DNA of 16,420 nt from the NCBI GenBank assembly GCA_964449445.1, contig CAYUZT010000017.1, forward strand, positions 1 through 16,420, read 5' to 3'. This DNA is from JABFSS01 sp964449445 (lineage in GTDB: Bacteria; Patescibacteriota; Gracilibacteria; Peribacterales; Peribacteraceae). A model generated the notes under the pieces. The model was given only the letters and a program-made list of their open reading frames with translations. It ran no database searches and was not told the origin of the DNA. This document shows positions 6,980-15,480 of the stretch, piece after piece. Within the stretch, counting starts at the first letter, position 1. The number at the start of each line of letters is the position of its first letter. The position numbers were made by a program, and so were the translations under genes.

Positions 6980-7004
6980 TCACCAGAGTTTTTCTCTCTG
7001 GTGA
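6980..7004 (+). promoter_or_regulatory. Hairpin in the presumed ftsA leader
   Basis: TCACCAGAG, the loop TTTTTCT, then CTCTGGTGA make a perfect 9-bp stem that ends 33 nt before the ftsA ATG. It lacks a 3' U-tract, so a leader-regulatory or mRNA-stability role is as likely as termination. The ftsA promoter is not obvious; the AT-rich DNA at 6800-6900 (TTGAAC near 6817, TATTCT near 6870) is the likely place. Confidence 0.4.
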
Positions 7005-7037
7005 GCCTAAAACTTCATCTGTTTCCCCAGCGTCTGT

Positions 7038-8273
7038 ATGCCGAAGGAACGTGTCGTCGCGAGTCTTGATATCGGATCCGCCAAAATCCGGACTGTGATT
7101 GCGGTGGTCGACGGCGCCGACGGGGAGAGACGCACGCCCAATGTGATCGGGGTGGGAATCAGTCCCTCTTTGGGTATGCGCAAGGGGCACGTGATCGATG
7201 TTGAGGAACTGATCCACAACATCATCTCCTCCTTAGAGGATGCCGAGCGCATGGCGGGGGTGCCGGTGAACCATGTGTTCGTTGGCATGAGTGGCAGTCA
7301 CATCGAAGCCTTCGATAGCAGGGGAGTGATCGCGATCTCGGGTTCCGAGATCACGGTGGAAGATATCGGCCGGGTGCTCGACGCCGCACAGGCCGTCTCG
7401 ATCCCCCAGAACCGACGCATCCTGCACATCGAACCCAAGGCCTACGCGGTTGATGAGCAGCGCGGTATCAAGAACCCGCTCGGTATGACGGGCATCCGCT
7501 TGGAAGTGGAGGCGCATATCATCACGGGACAGATCCAGCATGTGAAGAATGTGGAGAAGTGCATCGACCAGGCGGGCGTGGATATCGATGCCCTGGTCCC
7601 GGCCACCATTGCGGCTGCAGAGGCCACATTAACGAAGCGTCAGAAGGAGCTGGGAGTTGTGGTGATCGACATTGGCGCCGGATGCACGAGCATCGCCGTG
7701 TTTGAAGAAGGAACCATCCTGCACTCCGTCTGTCTGCCCATCGCCGGTGAGAGCGTCACGAGTGACGTTGCGATCGGTCTTCGCACCTCTATTGATACCG
7801 CCGAGAAGATCAAGATCGAATACGGATCGGTGCTGCCGGGCGAGATGAGCGAGCGCGAGATGATCGACCTCTCTTCGGTCAGCAAGGTGGATACCCAGAC
7901 CGTCAGCAAGAAATACATGGCCGAGATCATGCAGGCGCGATACTTCGAGATCTTCTCGCTGATCAAAGCGGAGCTCACGCGCATCGGCCGCTCGGGCATG
8001 CTCCCGGCTGGTGCCATCCTCACCGGTGGTGCGGTCAAAGCCCCCGGCGTCCTGGATCTCGCGCGCGACGTGCTCGGACTCCCTGTCCAGATGGGCTTCC
8101 CCGTGGATATCGGCGGCGTCATCGAGAAAGTCGACGACCCGGCCTACGCAACGGCGCTCGGCACCCTCGTCTGGGGCGTTCGCGAAGATGAACAAGGAGG
8201 ATTGCGCGGCAACTTCCAGATGAAGCGCGCTCTTGCCCATGCGGGTTCCTGGATTCGCAGTCTCTTCCCCTGA
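7038..8273 (+). CDS. ftsA: Cell division protein FtsA
   Basis: An actin-like ATPase that tethers FtsZ filaments to the inner face of the membrane at the division site. The 411 aa match the family. The actin-fold nucleotide motifs are phosphate-1 LDIGSAKI (10-17), phosphate-2 VIDIGAGCTSIAV (209-221) and adenosine GAILTGGAVKAPGV (325-338). The FtsA-specific 1C subdomain lies around 84-165 (FVGMSGSHIEAF...). The C-terminus, MKRALAHAGSWIRSLF (395-410), can form the amphipathic membrane-targeting helix after a short linker. It starts at ATG 7038 with no Shine-Dalgarno. ftsZ follows on the same strand after 57 nt, the usual dcw order, but without the other dcw genes in the window. Confidence 0.96.
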   Translation: MPKERVVASLDIGSAKIRTVIAVVDGADGERRTPNVIGVGISPSLGMRKGHVIDVEELIHNIISSLEDAERMAGVPVNHVFVGMSGSHIEAFDSRGVIAISGSEITVEDIGRVLDAAQAVSIPQNRRILHIEPKAYAVDEQRGIKNPLGMTGIRLEVEAHIITGQIQHVKNVEKCIDQAGVDIDALVPATIAAAEATLTKRQKELGVVVIDIGAGCTSIAVFEEGTILHSVCLPIAGESVTSDVAIGLRTSIDTAEKIKIEYGSVLPGEMSEREMIDLSSVSKVDTQTVSKKYMAEIMQARYFEIFSLIKAELTRIGRSGMLPAGAILTGGAVKAPGVLDLARDVLGLPVQMGFPVDIGGVIEKVDDPAYATALGTLVWGVREDEQGGLRGNFQMKRALAHAGSWIRSLFP

Positions 8274-8281
8274 TTTTGTCC

Positions 8282-8300
8282 GGTGACCCGTCGGGTCGCC
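8282..8300 (+). promoter_or_regulatory. Hairpin between ftsA and ftsZ
   Basis: GGTGACCC, a GTC loop, then GGGTCGCC make an 8-bp stem with one G-T pair, followed by TTTCC. It lies 8 nt after the ftsA stop and 30 nt before the ftsZ ATG. It could act as a partial attenuator or RNA-stability element setting the FtsA:FtsZ ratio. A GTG-initiated extension of ftsZ from 8283 would run through it and is unlikely. Confidence 0.45.
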
Positions 8301-8330
8301 TTTCCCTCCCTCGCGTTTCCCCCTTCTTCT

Positions 8331-9578
8331 ATGGCCGATACATTCCGTTCCATTTTCTCCCGCAGTTCCGGTACTGCCGGTAGCGGCGGTACCCAGCAGG
8401 ATGACACGAGTGCGACAACGCGCGAAGTGCGCCCGGACATGGTGCCGGGAGCAACGATCCGCGTGCTCGGCGTCGGAGGCGGCGGCGGCAATGCCGTCAA
8501 GCGCATGGTCGAAGGGAAGCTCCAGGGCGTCGAATTTATCGCGGTAAATACCGACGCGCAGGCGCTCTACCATAACCCGGCTTCCAAGAAGATCACGATC
8601 GGCCGCGGAACGACGCGCGGGCTCGGCGCAGGTTCTAACCCCGAAATGGGCAAGCGCGCGGCGGAGGAGAGTTTGGAGGAGATCAAGAAAGAGCTCGAGG
8701 GAACGGACATGCTCTTCGTCACTGCGGGCCTTGGAGGGGGCACGGGAACGGGGGGAATGCTGCCCATCGTCGAGGCTGCCCGCGGCATGGGAATTCTGAC
8801 CGTCGCCGTCGTCACGCGGCCATTCAGCTTTGAAGGGTTCAAACGCAAGAAGCAGGCGGACGAAGCACTCGAGGCGCTGAAAGGGAAAGTCGATACGCTC
8901 ATCACGATCCCGAACGACAAGATCCTCAGTCTCATCGATAAGACCACGCCGCTCACCGAGGCCTTCCAGGTGGTGGATGAAGTGCTCAAACACGCGATCG
9001 AGGGTATCTCCAGCCTCATCACCGTTCACGGTCTCGTGAACGTCGACTTCGCGGACGTCAAAACGATCATGCAGGATGCCGGCACGGCCCTGATGGGCAT
9101 TGGCTACGGTACCGGCGACAGCCGCGCTGCAGAGGCCGCACGCGCGGCAGTGGATAGTCCGTTGCTTGAGGCAAGCATCCACGGTGCGCAGGGCATTCTG
9201 TTCAATATCACCGGTGGAAACGATCTCAGCATGTTCGAAGTGGACGAAGCCGCGCGCATCATCACCGAGGCAGCCGCACCCGAGGCCAACATCATCTTTG
9301 GCGCGGTCATCGACGAGCAGTTCACGGGCCAGGTGAAGGTCACGGTCATTGCGACGGGCTTCGACGATCACACCACATTAATGCCCGCCCAAATGGGCAC
9401 ACCGGCGCAGCGCATCCTCAAGAGCAACTTCGGCCGCACCATTCTCCCGTCTGCCGCATCCAACACCGAAGCACGACGCGAGACGCCCGCCGATACGACG
9501 GTCAAATCGACGGCAATGGATCTGAATATGGAGGAGTTGGAGGTGCCGGCGTTTATGCGGAAGCCGCTCAGCAAATAA
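8331..9578 (+). CDS. ftsZ: Cell division GTPase FtsZ
   Basis: The tubulin-like GTPase that polymerises into the Z ring. The 415 aa contain an unusually long N-terminal tail (1-42, rich in Ser/Thr/Gly), then the core beginning IRVLGVGGGGGNAVKRM (43-59). The tubulin signature GGGTGTG is at 135-141. NDKIL is at 195-199. The T7 loop NVDFADVKTIM (237-247) supplies the GTP-hydrolysing acidic residues to the neighbouring subunit. After a short disordered linker (about 375-400), the C-terminal peptide EVPAFMRKP (404-412) matches the D/E-hPAFLR motif that binds FtsA. ATG 8331 is chosen over the in-frame GTG at 8283, which lies in a hairpin. A pyrimidine-rich stretch, not a Shine-Dalgarno, precedes it. 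Confidence 0.97.
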   Translation: MADTFRSIFSRSSGTAGSGGTQQDDTSATTREVRPDMVPGATIRVLGVGGGGGNAVKRMVEGKLQGVEFIAVNTDAQALYHNPASKKITIGRGTTRGLGAGSNPEMGKRAAEESLEEIKKELEGTDMLFVTAGLGGGTGTGGMLPIVEAARGMGILTVAVVTRPFSFEGFKRKKQADEALEALKGKVDTLITIPNDKILSLIDKTTPLTEAFQVVDEVLKHAIEGISSLITVHGLVNVDFADVKTIMQDAGTALMGIGYGTGDSRAAEAARAAVDSPLLEASIHGAQGILFNITGGNDLSMFEVDEAARIITEAAAPEANIIFGAVIDEQFTGQVKVTVIATGFDDHTTLMPAQMGTPAQRILKSNFGRTILPSAASNTEARRETPADTTVKSTAMDLNMEELEVPAFMRKPLSK

Positions 9579-9601
9579 CCCTTCGACGAGCTCAGGGTGA
9601 C
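9579..9601 (+). repeat. Partial copy of the GACAAGCTCAGGG repeat
   Basis: CCCTTCGACGAGCTCAGGGT plus GAC, starting on the base after the ftsZ stop codon. Only the core of the 54-nt repeat is present. Confidence 0.7.
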
Positions 9602-9679
9602 AATATCAGTATCCGATGGAACCGGGGGGACCGGGGACCCCTCGGTTTCTTGCGTGCAAACAAAACCCCCTCCTCCCAA

Positions 9680-9716
9680 CCCTCCTCCCCCCTGCGGGGG
9701 AGAGGAGGGCTTTTAT
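9680..9716 (+). terminator. GC-rich terminator hairpin after ftsZ
   Basis: CCCTCCTC-CCCCC, a TGC loop, then GGGGG-A-GAGGAGGG: 13 bp with a single bulged A, followed by CTTTTATAA. It should stop ftsA-ftsZ transcription. The sequence is also a familiar dispersed GC-rich palindrome type, so it may be a repeat taken over as a terminator. Confidence 0.7.
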
Positions 9717-9732
9717 AACAGTGGGGGCGAAG

Positions 9733-9762
9733 CCCCTTTCTCCCACGCATGGGGGAAAGGGG
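9733..9762. repeat. Second GC-rich palindrome, possible dut terminator
   Basis: CCCCTTTCTCCCA, a CGCA loop, then TGGGGGAAAGGGG: 13 bp with one T-G pair. It ends 14 nt from the dut stop, so it sits just downstream of dut on the minus strand. GGGGC-GAA-GCCCC (9724-9736) offers an alternative pairing. No long U-tract follows on the minus strand until TTTTGTTTG at about 9665-9657. Confidence 0.6.
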
Positions 9763-9776
9763 TTGGGGATAGGGGG

Positions 9777-10214
9777 TTATGCATGACTGCCCGTGCTCCC
9801 AAACCCCCCTCTTGTCTCCTTTCCATGGCAGTCCACCTCCGACCATTCTGCTCGCTCTACCTTCACGAACATCCCCTGCGCAATCCTTTCCCCGCGTTCC
9901 ACGGTCACCGGCGCATCACTGATGTTCTGAACCTGGACGAGCAGTTCATCCTTCTCGCCATGGTAATCCTGATCGATGACGCCGATTGAATGCGGACAGA
10001 CGAGCGCCTTCTTCCGTGGAAGCGAGGAGCGGGGGATAATCAGCAGAGCGTAGCCTTCCGGCACCTTCACGATCACGTTTCCCGGCACGAGGGCGATTTC
10101 GCCGGGCTTGATGGCCGTTGTCTCCCGGGTAATCAGATCAAAGCCCACGGCTCCCGCGGAGTGGTATTGGGGGAGGGGAAGAGTTGCATCGATACGTTGA
10201 ATGGAGACCTGCAT
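9777..10214 (-). CDS. dut: Deoxyuridine 5'-triphosphate nucleotidohydrolase (dUTPase)
   Basis: Hydrolyses dUTP to dUMP and pyrophosphate, keeping uracil out of DNA and supplying dUMP for dTMP synthesis. A trimeric-type enzyme of 145 aa with all five conserved motifs: AGAVGFDL (20-27), PRSSLPRK (61-68), IGVIDQDYHGE (77-87, with the catalytic Asp81 and the uracil-pocket Tyr84), RIAQGMF (110-116) and the C-terminal Gly-rich arm RGGFGSTG (135-142), which closes over the triphosphate. Ser64 replaces the Gly usual in PRSGLA, a tolerated change. It is the last gene of the minus-strand operon, 43 nt after the giant gene; no Shine-Dalgarno is visible. The direct repeat CAGGAGAA lies in that gap. Confidence 0.97.
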   Translation of the reverse strand: MQVSIQRIDATLPLPQYHSAGAVGFDLITRETTAIKPGEIALVPGNVIVKVPEGYALLIIPRSSLPRKKALVCPHSIGVIDQDYHGEKDELLVQVQNISDAPVTVERGERIAQGMFVKVERAEWSEVDCHGKETRGGFGSTGSHA

Positions 10215-10257
10215 GTGCAGGAGAATGCTCTGTTCTCAGGAGAACTGCAAATCCCGC

Positions 10258-13200
10258 TTACGTATGATGTCCCTGCCTCATGGCCCGGTACTTGCGTGCG
10301 TCCTCCCTCGCGAGGACTGCTGCCCGGGCATTGTCCAGCGTGATCTTCCCGGCACTGCCCCCTTCATCGAAGAAGCCATTTTCGTAATCGGGATGCGGAG
10401 TCTGCCCATCCGGGAGCGTGTAATCTATCGTGAATTTCTTGAGGACTTCTTTGAGAATACGCATGTTTTTCGGCAGCACTTCTTTGAGAGCCTGTACGAA
10501 TGCGGGGGTACCGTCGAAGAGCTTGCGTGCAACCTCTGCGGATTGCTTATCACTCTTCTTTCCGCGAATCACGTCTCGATCAGTGCTAATGTAATTGTCC
10601 AGCAACCTGATCGGCTCCTCTTTCTCGTAGTATTCCTCAAATTCACCCGGCTGCCCGCCCGGTTTCGGACGCGTTTTTTTGCCCCCATCTTTTAACTTAT
10701 TCTGCTTGAGGTAGGCTTTCCAGTGGTCTGACTGCTCGATGAGACTCCGCCCCTGATCATCCACGAGCCTTTTGACAAGTTCAATGACGAACTTGTTCAT
10801 GTTCTCCCGGTACTGCGCGACCGTGTGCCCGTCACTGGAAGGTCCTTTGCTGTCGAGCTGACTCAAGCTCAGTGTCGGCCGGGTATCGCGATCGTACGCT
10901 CTGCGGGCGAGGAGATTATCGATGTCCACGTACGCGCCGATGGCATCGGCCATAATACTCGCATCTTCGCCGGTGAATCGTTCCACCTGCTCCTTATCCT
11001 CCAACTCTGCGAGACGGCCGAAGATTTTGAATTTGGAACTGTACCCGCAGTAGAGGTTCTTGAGCGCTTCGGGCGACATCTTCTGCCTGCTTCCGGAGAT
11101 GATATCGGCCATGCCGCGCACCGCGTTGTAATCGAGCTGTGGTAAGAAGAGCGGGACGTCTTCGTGATCGATGGCTTCGGAGCGCGTGCCAGATGTACCC
11201 TTGCTCAAGCGTTGCTGGACGCTCGGCTCACGAACCAGTTCCAACTGAATCCACATCGTTGTCTTGGCGCCGGGTTTGAAGGTATCCACGCCGCCGTCGG
11301 TTTCGGTCAACCGTCGCGCGAGAATCTGCACTTCCGGCAGAGTGTTATTTTTGTGGTAGAAGTAATCGATGAACGGGAATTGGTTGAGCACACCGCCTTC
11401 CTCTCCGGCGAGCGTCCGCAAGCGGTCAATACTGAGCAAGCCCGATGCCACCCCCCGGATGAGGTAGAAGAACTTCTGTTCCATCGTCATTTTGCCGTTC
11501 TCGATGGCGTAGTGAATCACTTTTTCGTAGAGGTGCGGTTTGATGTCTTCGGGGGGTGTTCCCTGTTCGTGCTCACTCCATTCCGTGTACAAGCGCAGCT
11601 GTTTCTGCAATTCCGCCTCCATGCCGCCTTTCAGGTTACTCAGCTGATCGACCCACGGGGTAAAGTGTTCCTTGCCGCTCTTGATCTTGCTATCGTTCTC
11701 CGATCTCCAGTGGTAGTAGAGTTCTTTATCGTTCCAGATGTAACTGATGATTTTCCGCAGCCACGTATCGCGCAGCACGTCGCTGCGCAAACACGGGCCT
11801 TCGGGCATGTCGTAGCCGGAAAGCGAACGCAGCGTCGCCCACACGCCCGTATCATTCCAGTCCATTTCGCCGCGATCGCAGAGCAGGCTGATGATACCGC
11901 GGATCGCATCTTTGTTCTTGGTGTAGTGCATGAAGTGCAAAAGCGTGTGACTGTCTTCGTTTTTCATACCGTCTTTCCATTTGTCAGCTGCTTCGGTTTC
12001 CGTTCCGGAGTAGCGTCGCTGGTGGTAGGCGTGCAGGCCCGGCAGGTAGTTATTGAGGCCGGGGATGATCTTGGTCAGATTACTATCCTGTAAGGGCTTC
12101 GTGATCGCGTAGCCGACATCTTTCAGCAGCCCGTCCTGACGTCGCTTGTACATGGTCTGGACGTCTTCCCAGGTATCTTTGCAGAACTTGATGACGTCGT
12201 TGATGCTCGCAAGCCGCACGCCGCGCCACATGTTTTCCCAGATGCCGGGGTGCCGCTCTTCTTTCGTCGTATCGAGCTTGCGGATATCGTGCTTTTCCGT
12301 GAAGCTTTCCAGTTTTGTCGTGTACTCTTCCAGGTTCTTGCAGGCGGCCTGATCGAGGGGGTTTTTTTCCGGAGCAACAGGTTGACCATCCGGTCCCAGT
12401 GACCACGATGCTCTTGTTTTGAATTTCTCTGCCAGGCGGGCGCGTTCGTCTTCGGCTTGTCCATGCTGGATCTTCAGTTCTTTCAGCGCCTCGGCCGGGA
12501 ATTCCGTTTCGTTTTCGTAGGCATTGATGAACTGCTTGATGTTGCGGAGCGCTCTGTCACTCTCGCTCAAGCTTTCCTTCATATTGAACGCTCCCTTGTC
12601 CTGCTGCGCCGCCTCGTCGCCTTCCAAGTGGGCGGTTTCTTCACGTTGTTTGAACACGCCAATTTTCTGCAGCTCCGCGAGAGCCTTGGCATCCACTTTT
12701 TTAGCGCGGGGAGCAGGCCCGCTCTCGAGCATATCGAAGAGCTTCAGTTCACTACGATGGAACTCGACCGGGTTATCCGGTGTTTTCCCCATTTCAATCA
12801 GCTTTTGTATGCGCAGCCAGTCGGCGTAGCGGACGAGTAATTCTTCCGTGAAGGCATCGGTTCTTGCCGTGCCCTGCAGGTTCTGCTTTTCCAGGTTTCT
12901 GTAGGAGCCGGTGTCCTTGAGGCCATCGAGAAGACTCTCGAACGTCTCGCCCTGTTCATCTTTCAGGTTCTTGTGCGTATCGAACGTGGAGCCGATCAGG
13001 TTCGGGAAGAGGCCGGTGCGTTCCGTGAGAATATGCAGAATCGCGTGGCCGCGCTCGTGCTGGTACGCGGCGTCGAATTCCGGATTTCCTCGCAGCTGCT
13101 TATTGATGCTGATTCTACACGTCGTGCGGTTGTAACTCGCGAAGACGTTTTTTGGAAGACTGGTGTCCAGTACAACATTCGGTGCGATCTCGTCGACGAA

Positions 13201-15480
13201 TTGTTTGCATAAATGCAATTTATCCACTTCGGCCTCCGCTTCGTACGCAAGACGCAGCGCTGCATCGCTATTTCGGTCTGCGGGATCTTTCTGATTTTCC
13301 TGCAGTGCTTCGTTCATCTGCTGGTCTAACTGCTCGCGCAATCCCGCAAAGACGCCGCTCAGTTTGAGGTGCTCCGTGATCGCGTGTCGCAGCGGTGTGT
13401 AGAGATCGCGCCTCGTTTCGTTCTTGCGATTCTCCGGATCCGGAAACACACTCTCTTTCTTCGGCAATTCCGGTGCCAGGATGCCGATGATGCTCTGCAA
13501 ACGGCCACGCGTTTTCTTGCAGACATTCTCAATCAGTTGATCCACCGGCGACTGTGCTTTTTCCGCCTCAAGGCGCTCCTCACGCGTTTTGGATTCCTCC
13601 ACCGTGCGCTGGAGCATCTCTGGACGCCGCATCAGCCCGATGAACGTGCTGATCTTGTTTTGGATATCCGGCGGAAAAGTGACAGGCGTCACGCATGCGC
13701 TTAATTGTCCGCGCATTTCTTTGCGCTTCTGCCGCGTGTCTTTGCCTCTGTACCCGCGCAGTACATCGAGATACTCGTTGAATCTCTGCGCGAATATCTC
13801 TTTCTGCGACTCCGGCGTGCCGGTGATGACGCGCATCATCTCTAAACCGTCTTTCCACGCTTGTCCTCCAGGCTGCAACCCTTCGATCTTGCGGATTTCA
13901 TCGGCCATCGCAAAGGCCCATCGCTCAGTGTCCTGCTGGTCCTGCCGCAGGCGTTCCAGATCGTCGCCGAGTTCCGCCTCACTCTTGTTCCACTTCTCCA
14001 GATCCTGCTTCGCGACGTCCAGGAAGTTTTTCTCGGTGGGATTCGGCGGCAATCTGTACGGTTCTCCTGCGGGAAGATCCTGGGGACGGGCTTCCCTGTT
14101 TTGCCGCTGAACCTGCACGCGCAGTTGATCGAAATCTGTGAGGAGCGAAACGATGCTGATACCGTGTGTCTCGAAGAACCGGCGTTCCAGATCTTCCGCG
14201 ACTTGCTGTTCCTGTTGCTCGATTGCCAATGTGAAGCCGGGAGTACCACGCGGGGTGCGTGTCTGGATGACGCGCTGAGCATCGGCAAGAGTCTGAACGT
14301 TTGGCAGCTTGAGCGGCGCGAGCAGCTCTTCGAAACGCGACAGGTGAAGCTGCAGCACATTCACGGAGCGCTCTCGCAGCTGCACATCGAGAATGGTCTT
14401 CATGCCCAGTTCCTGTTTCTTGAGTCGCGCGAGATACTCATCACGATCTGCAATGTTCTCAGAATCTCTCGGAAGATCCGTTCCACCAATGTTCTTCTTT
14501 GCACGGAGCTTCTTCTGTGCGTTGAAGCTAATTTCCTGCAACGCATTTTTCCGTATGGAATCTTTCTCTTCGTCGGAGAGTTTCCAATCGGGGGTTGTTT
14601 CGCCGGGAATCCTGCCTTTTGGTTTCCGAAGCTGTCTGCGTCGTTCCGATTCGAGATTTTTGAAGTGTTGTATAAACACTTTCTCCAGTTTGGAGTTCTT
14701 CTTCACTGCCTGTTGGTTGAGATATGCTTGCAGCTTTTCGTCGAGCGCCTTCACCATCGGGTGCTCCACAAAATCCAGTTCCTGCGCTGCAGCCGGTCTT
14801 TCTTCGCGTGGTAATTCTTGAAGATTATCGTCCTGCAACTGGAGAATGTCGTTTTGAAACTCGAGGACCTTTTTGTCAGTGTCGAAGAAATCATCCAGCG
14901 CAGGTTGCAGGCGCTCGTATCTTCGTATGCGTTCCTGTATTTCCCATGCGCTTCGGAGCATCACCTCTGGATTCTCTTTCAGACGCTCATGCGCCCATGT
15001 TCTCATCTGCGTATCCACCGCTTTGCGCTGTTCCCGATTCGCATTGAGACGGATGCGTTCAAAGACAGACAAATCTTGCTGCTCACGTTTGTCGACGTCG
15101 ATTGTGAGCGAGCGAGCGAGGTTGCGCAGTTCACGCTCCGTGATGCGGTTGAGGAAGATGAGGTGTTCGGCGATGTCTTTGCCGTTGTAGATATCGTAGA
15201 GAGCCTGCGGTTCGACGAGTTCGATACCTCCCAGGACATTTCTCGACCGCGCCGATTGCTCCACGATGTTCGCAATATTCTGCCACGTGCGACTCTCCGG
15301 ATGAGCGCCTGTCGTTGCTTCGGGCGTTTGCCTTTTTTCCTCATCAGGTGTGCCAGGCTGCTGCCCCGTCGTGCCATTTGAGGGCGGCGTGGGCGTCGCT
15401 GCGAAAAAGGCTTCCCGCCGCTCCCGGGTGGGAGAGAAGTGGGAGGCAAAGTGGCCGGTGAAGAACCGGTCCAACTGCAT
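10258..15480 (-). CDS. Giant coiled-coil-rich protein with an HExxH zincin-like motif
   Basis: A 1740-aa protein I cannot assign to a named family; residues here are numbered from the GTG at 15483. No signal peptide or TM helix is seen. The parts are: N-terminal region with a Pro/Thr/Gly-rich linker (30-63); highly charged, largely helical and probably coiled-coil stretch (about 110-660); a putative metallopeptidase-like region (about 745-890) with HERGH at 809-813 preceded by RISINKQL (790-797) and followed by EELLVRYAD (880-888), whose Glu could be the third zinc ligand; a second charged helical stretch (930-1075); a Trp/Tyr-rich helical domain (1080-1535); a Lys/Pro linker (1598-1624); and a C-terminal helical piece. 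The arrangement around HERGH recalls M78/IrrE-type gluzincins (inference). Its ATG overlaps the upstream stop (TGATG), so it is translationally coupled to the membrane protein. Codon use and GC look like the neighbours. Confidence 0.85.
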   Translation of the reverse strand: MQLDRFFTGHFASHFSPTRERREAFFAATPTPPSNGTTGQQPGTPDEEKRQTPEATTGAHPESRTWQNIANIVEQSARSRNVLGGIELVEPQALYDIYNGKDIAEHLIFLNRITERELRNLARSLTIDVDKREQQDLSVFERIRLNANREQRKAVDTQMRTWAHERLKENPEVMLRSAWEIQERIRRYERLQPALDDFFDTDKKVLEFQNDILQLQDDNLQELPREERPAAAQELDFVEHPMVKALDEKLQAYLNQQAVKKNSKLEKVFIQHFKNLESERRRQLRKPKGRIPGETTPDWKLSDEEKDSIRKNALQEISFNAQKKLRAKKNIGGTDLPRDSENIADRDEYLARLKKQELGMKTILDVQLRERSVNVLQLHLSRFEELLAPLKLPNVQTLADAQRVIQTRTPRGTPGFTLAIEQQEQQVAEDLERRFFETHGISIVSLLTDFDQLRVQVQRQNREARPQDLPAGEPYRLPPNPTEKNFLDVAKQDLEKWNKSEAELGDDLERLRQDQQDTERWAFAMADEIRKIEGLQPGGQAWKDGLEMMRVITGTPESQKEIFAQRFNEYLDVLRGYRGKDTRQKRKEMRGQLSACVTPVTFPPDIQNKISTFIGLMRRPEMLQRTVEESKTREERLEAEKAQSPVDQLIENVCKKTRGRLQSIIGILAPELPKKESVFPDPENRKNETRRDLYTPLRHAITEHLKLSGVFAGLREQLDQQMNEALQENQKDPADRNSDAALRLAYEAEAEVDKLHLCKQFVDEIAPNVVLDTSLPKNVFASYNRTTCRISINKQLRGNPEFDAAYQHERGHAILHILTERTGLFPNLIGSTFDTHKNLKDEQGETFESLLDGLKDTGSYRNLEKQNLQGTARTDAFTEELLVRYADWLRIQKLIEMGKTPDNPVEFHRSELKLFDMLESGPAPRAKKVDAKALAELQKIGVFKQREETAHLEGDEAAQQDKGAFNMKESLSESDRALRNIKQFINAYENETEFPAEALKELKIQHGQAEDERARLAEKFKTRASWSLGPDGQPVAPEKNPLDQAACKNLEEYTTKLESFTEKHDIRKLDTTKEERHPGIWENMWRGVRLASINDVIKFCKDTWEDVQTMYKRRQDGLLKDVGYAITKPLQDSNLTKIIPGLNNYLPGLHAYHQRRYSGTETEAADKWKDGMKNEDSHTLLHFMHYTKNKDAIRGIISLLCDRGEMDWNDTGVWATLRSLSGYDMPEGPCLRSDVLRDTWLRKIISYIWNDKELYYHWRSENDSKIKSGKEHFTPWVDQLSNLKGGMEAELQKQLRLYTEWSEHEQGTPPEDIKPHLYEKVIHYAIENGKMTMEQKFFYLIRGVASGLLSIDRLRTLAGEEGGVLNQFPFIDYFYHKNNTLPEVQILARRLTETDGGVDTFKPGAKTTMWIQLELVREPSVQQRLSKGTSGTRSEAIDHEDVPLFLPQLDYNAVRGMADIISGSRQKMSPEALKNLYCGYSSKFKIFGRLAELEDKEQVERFTGEDASIMADAIGAYVDIDNLLARRAYDRDTRPTLSLSQLDSKGPSSDGHTVAQYRENMNKFVIELVKRLVDDQGRSLIEQSDHWKAYLKQNKLKDGGKKTRPKPGGQPGEFEEYYEKEEPIRLLDNYISTDRDVIRGKKSDKQSAEVARKLFDGTPAFVQALKEVLPKNMRILKEVLKKFTIDYTLPDGQTPHPDYENGFFDEGGSAGKITLDNARAAVLAREDARKYRAMRQGHHT

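Noticed and set aside
7629..9371. 580-aa open frame on the minus strand across ftsA and ftsZ
   Set aside because: It is the antisense shadow of two certain genes in GC-rich DNA; its translation is rich in Arg, Asp, His and Glu and has no motif.
9592..9989. 84-aa minus and 130-aa plus frames over the ftsZ-dut gap
   Set aside because: They are translations of the GC-rich palindromic repeats (Pro/Gly-rich) and antisense to dut.
11164..12093. 309-aa plus-strand frame inside the giant gene
   Set aside because: Fully antisense to a continuous 5.2-kb coding frame and without motifs.
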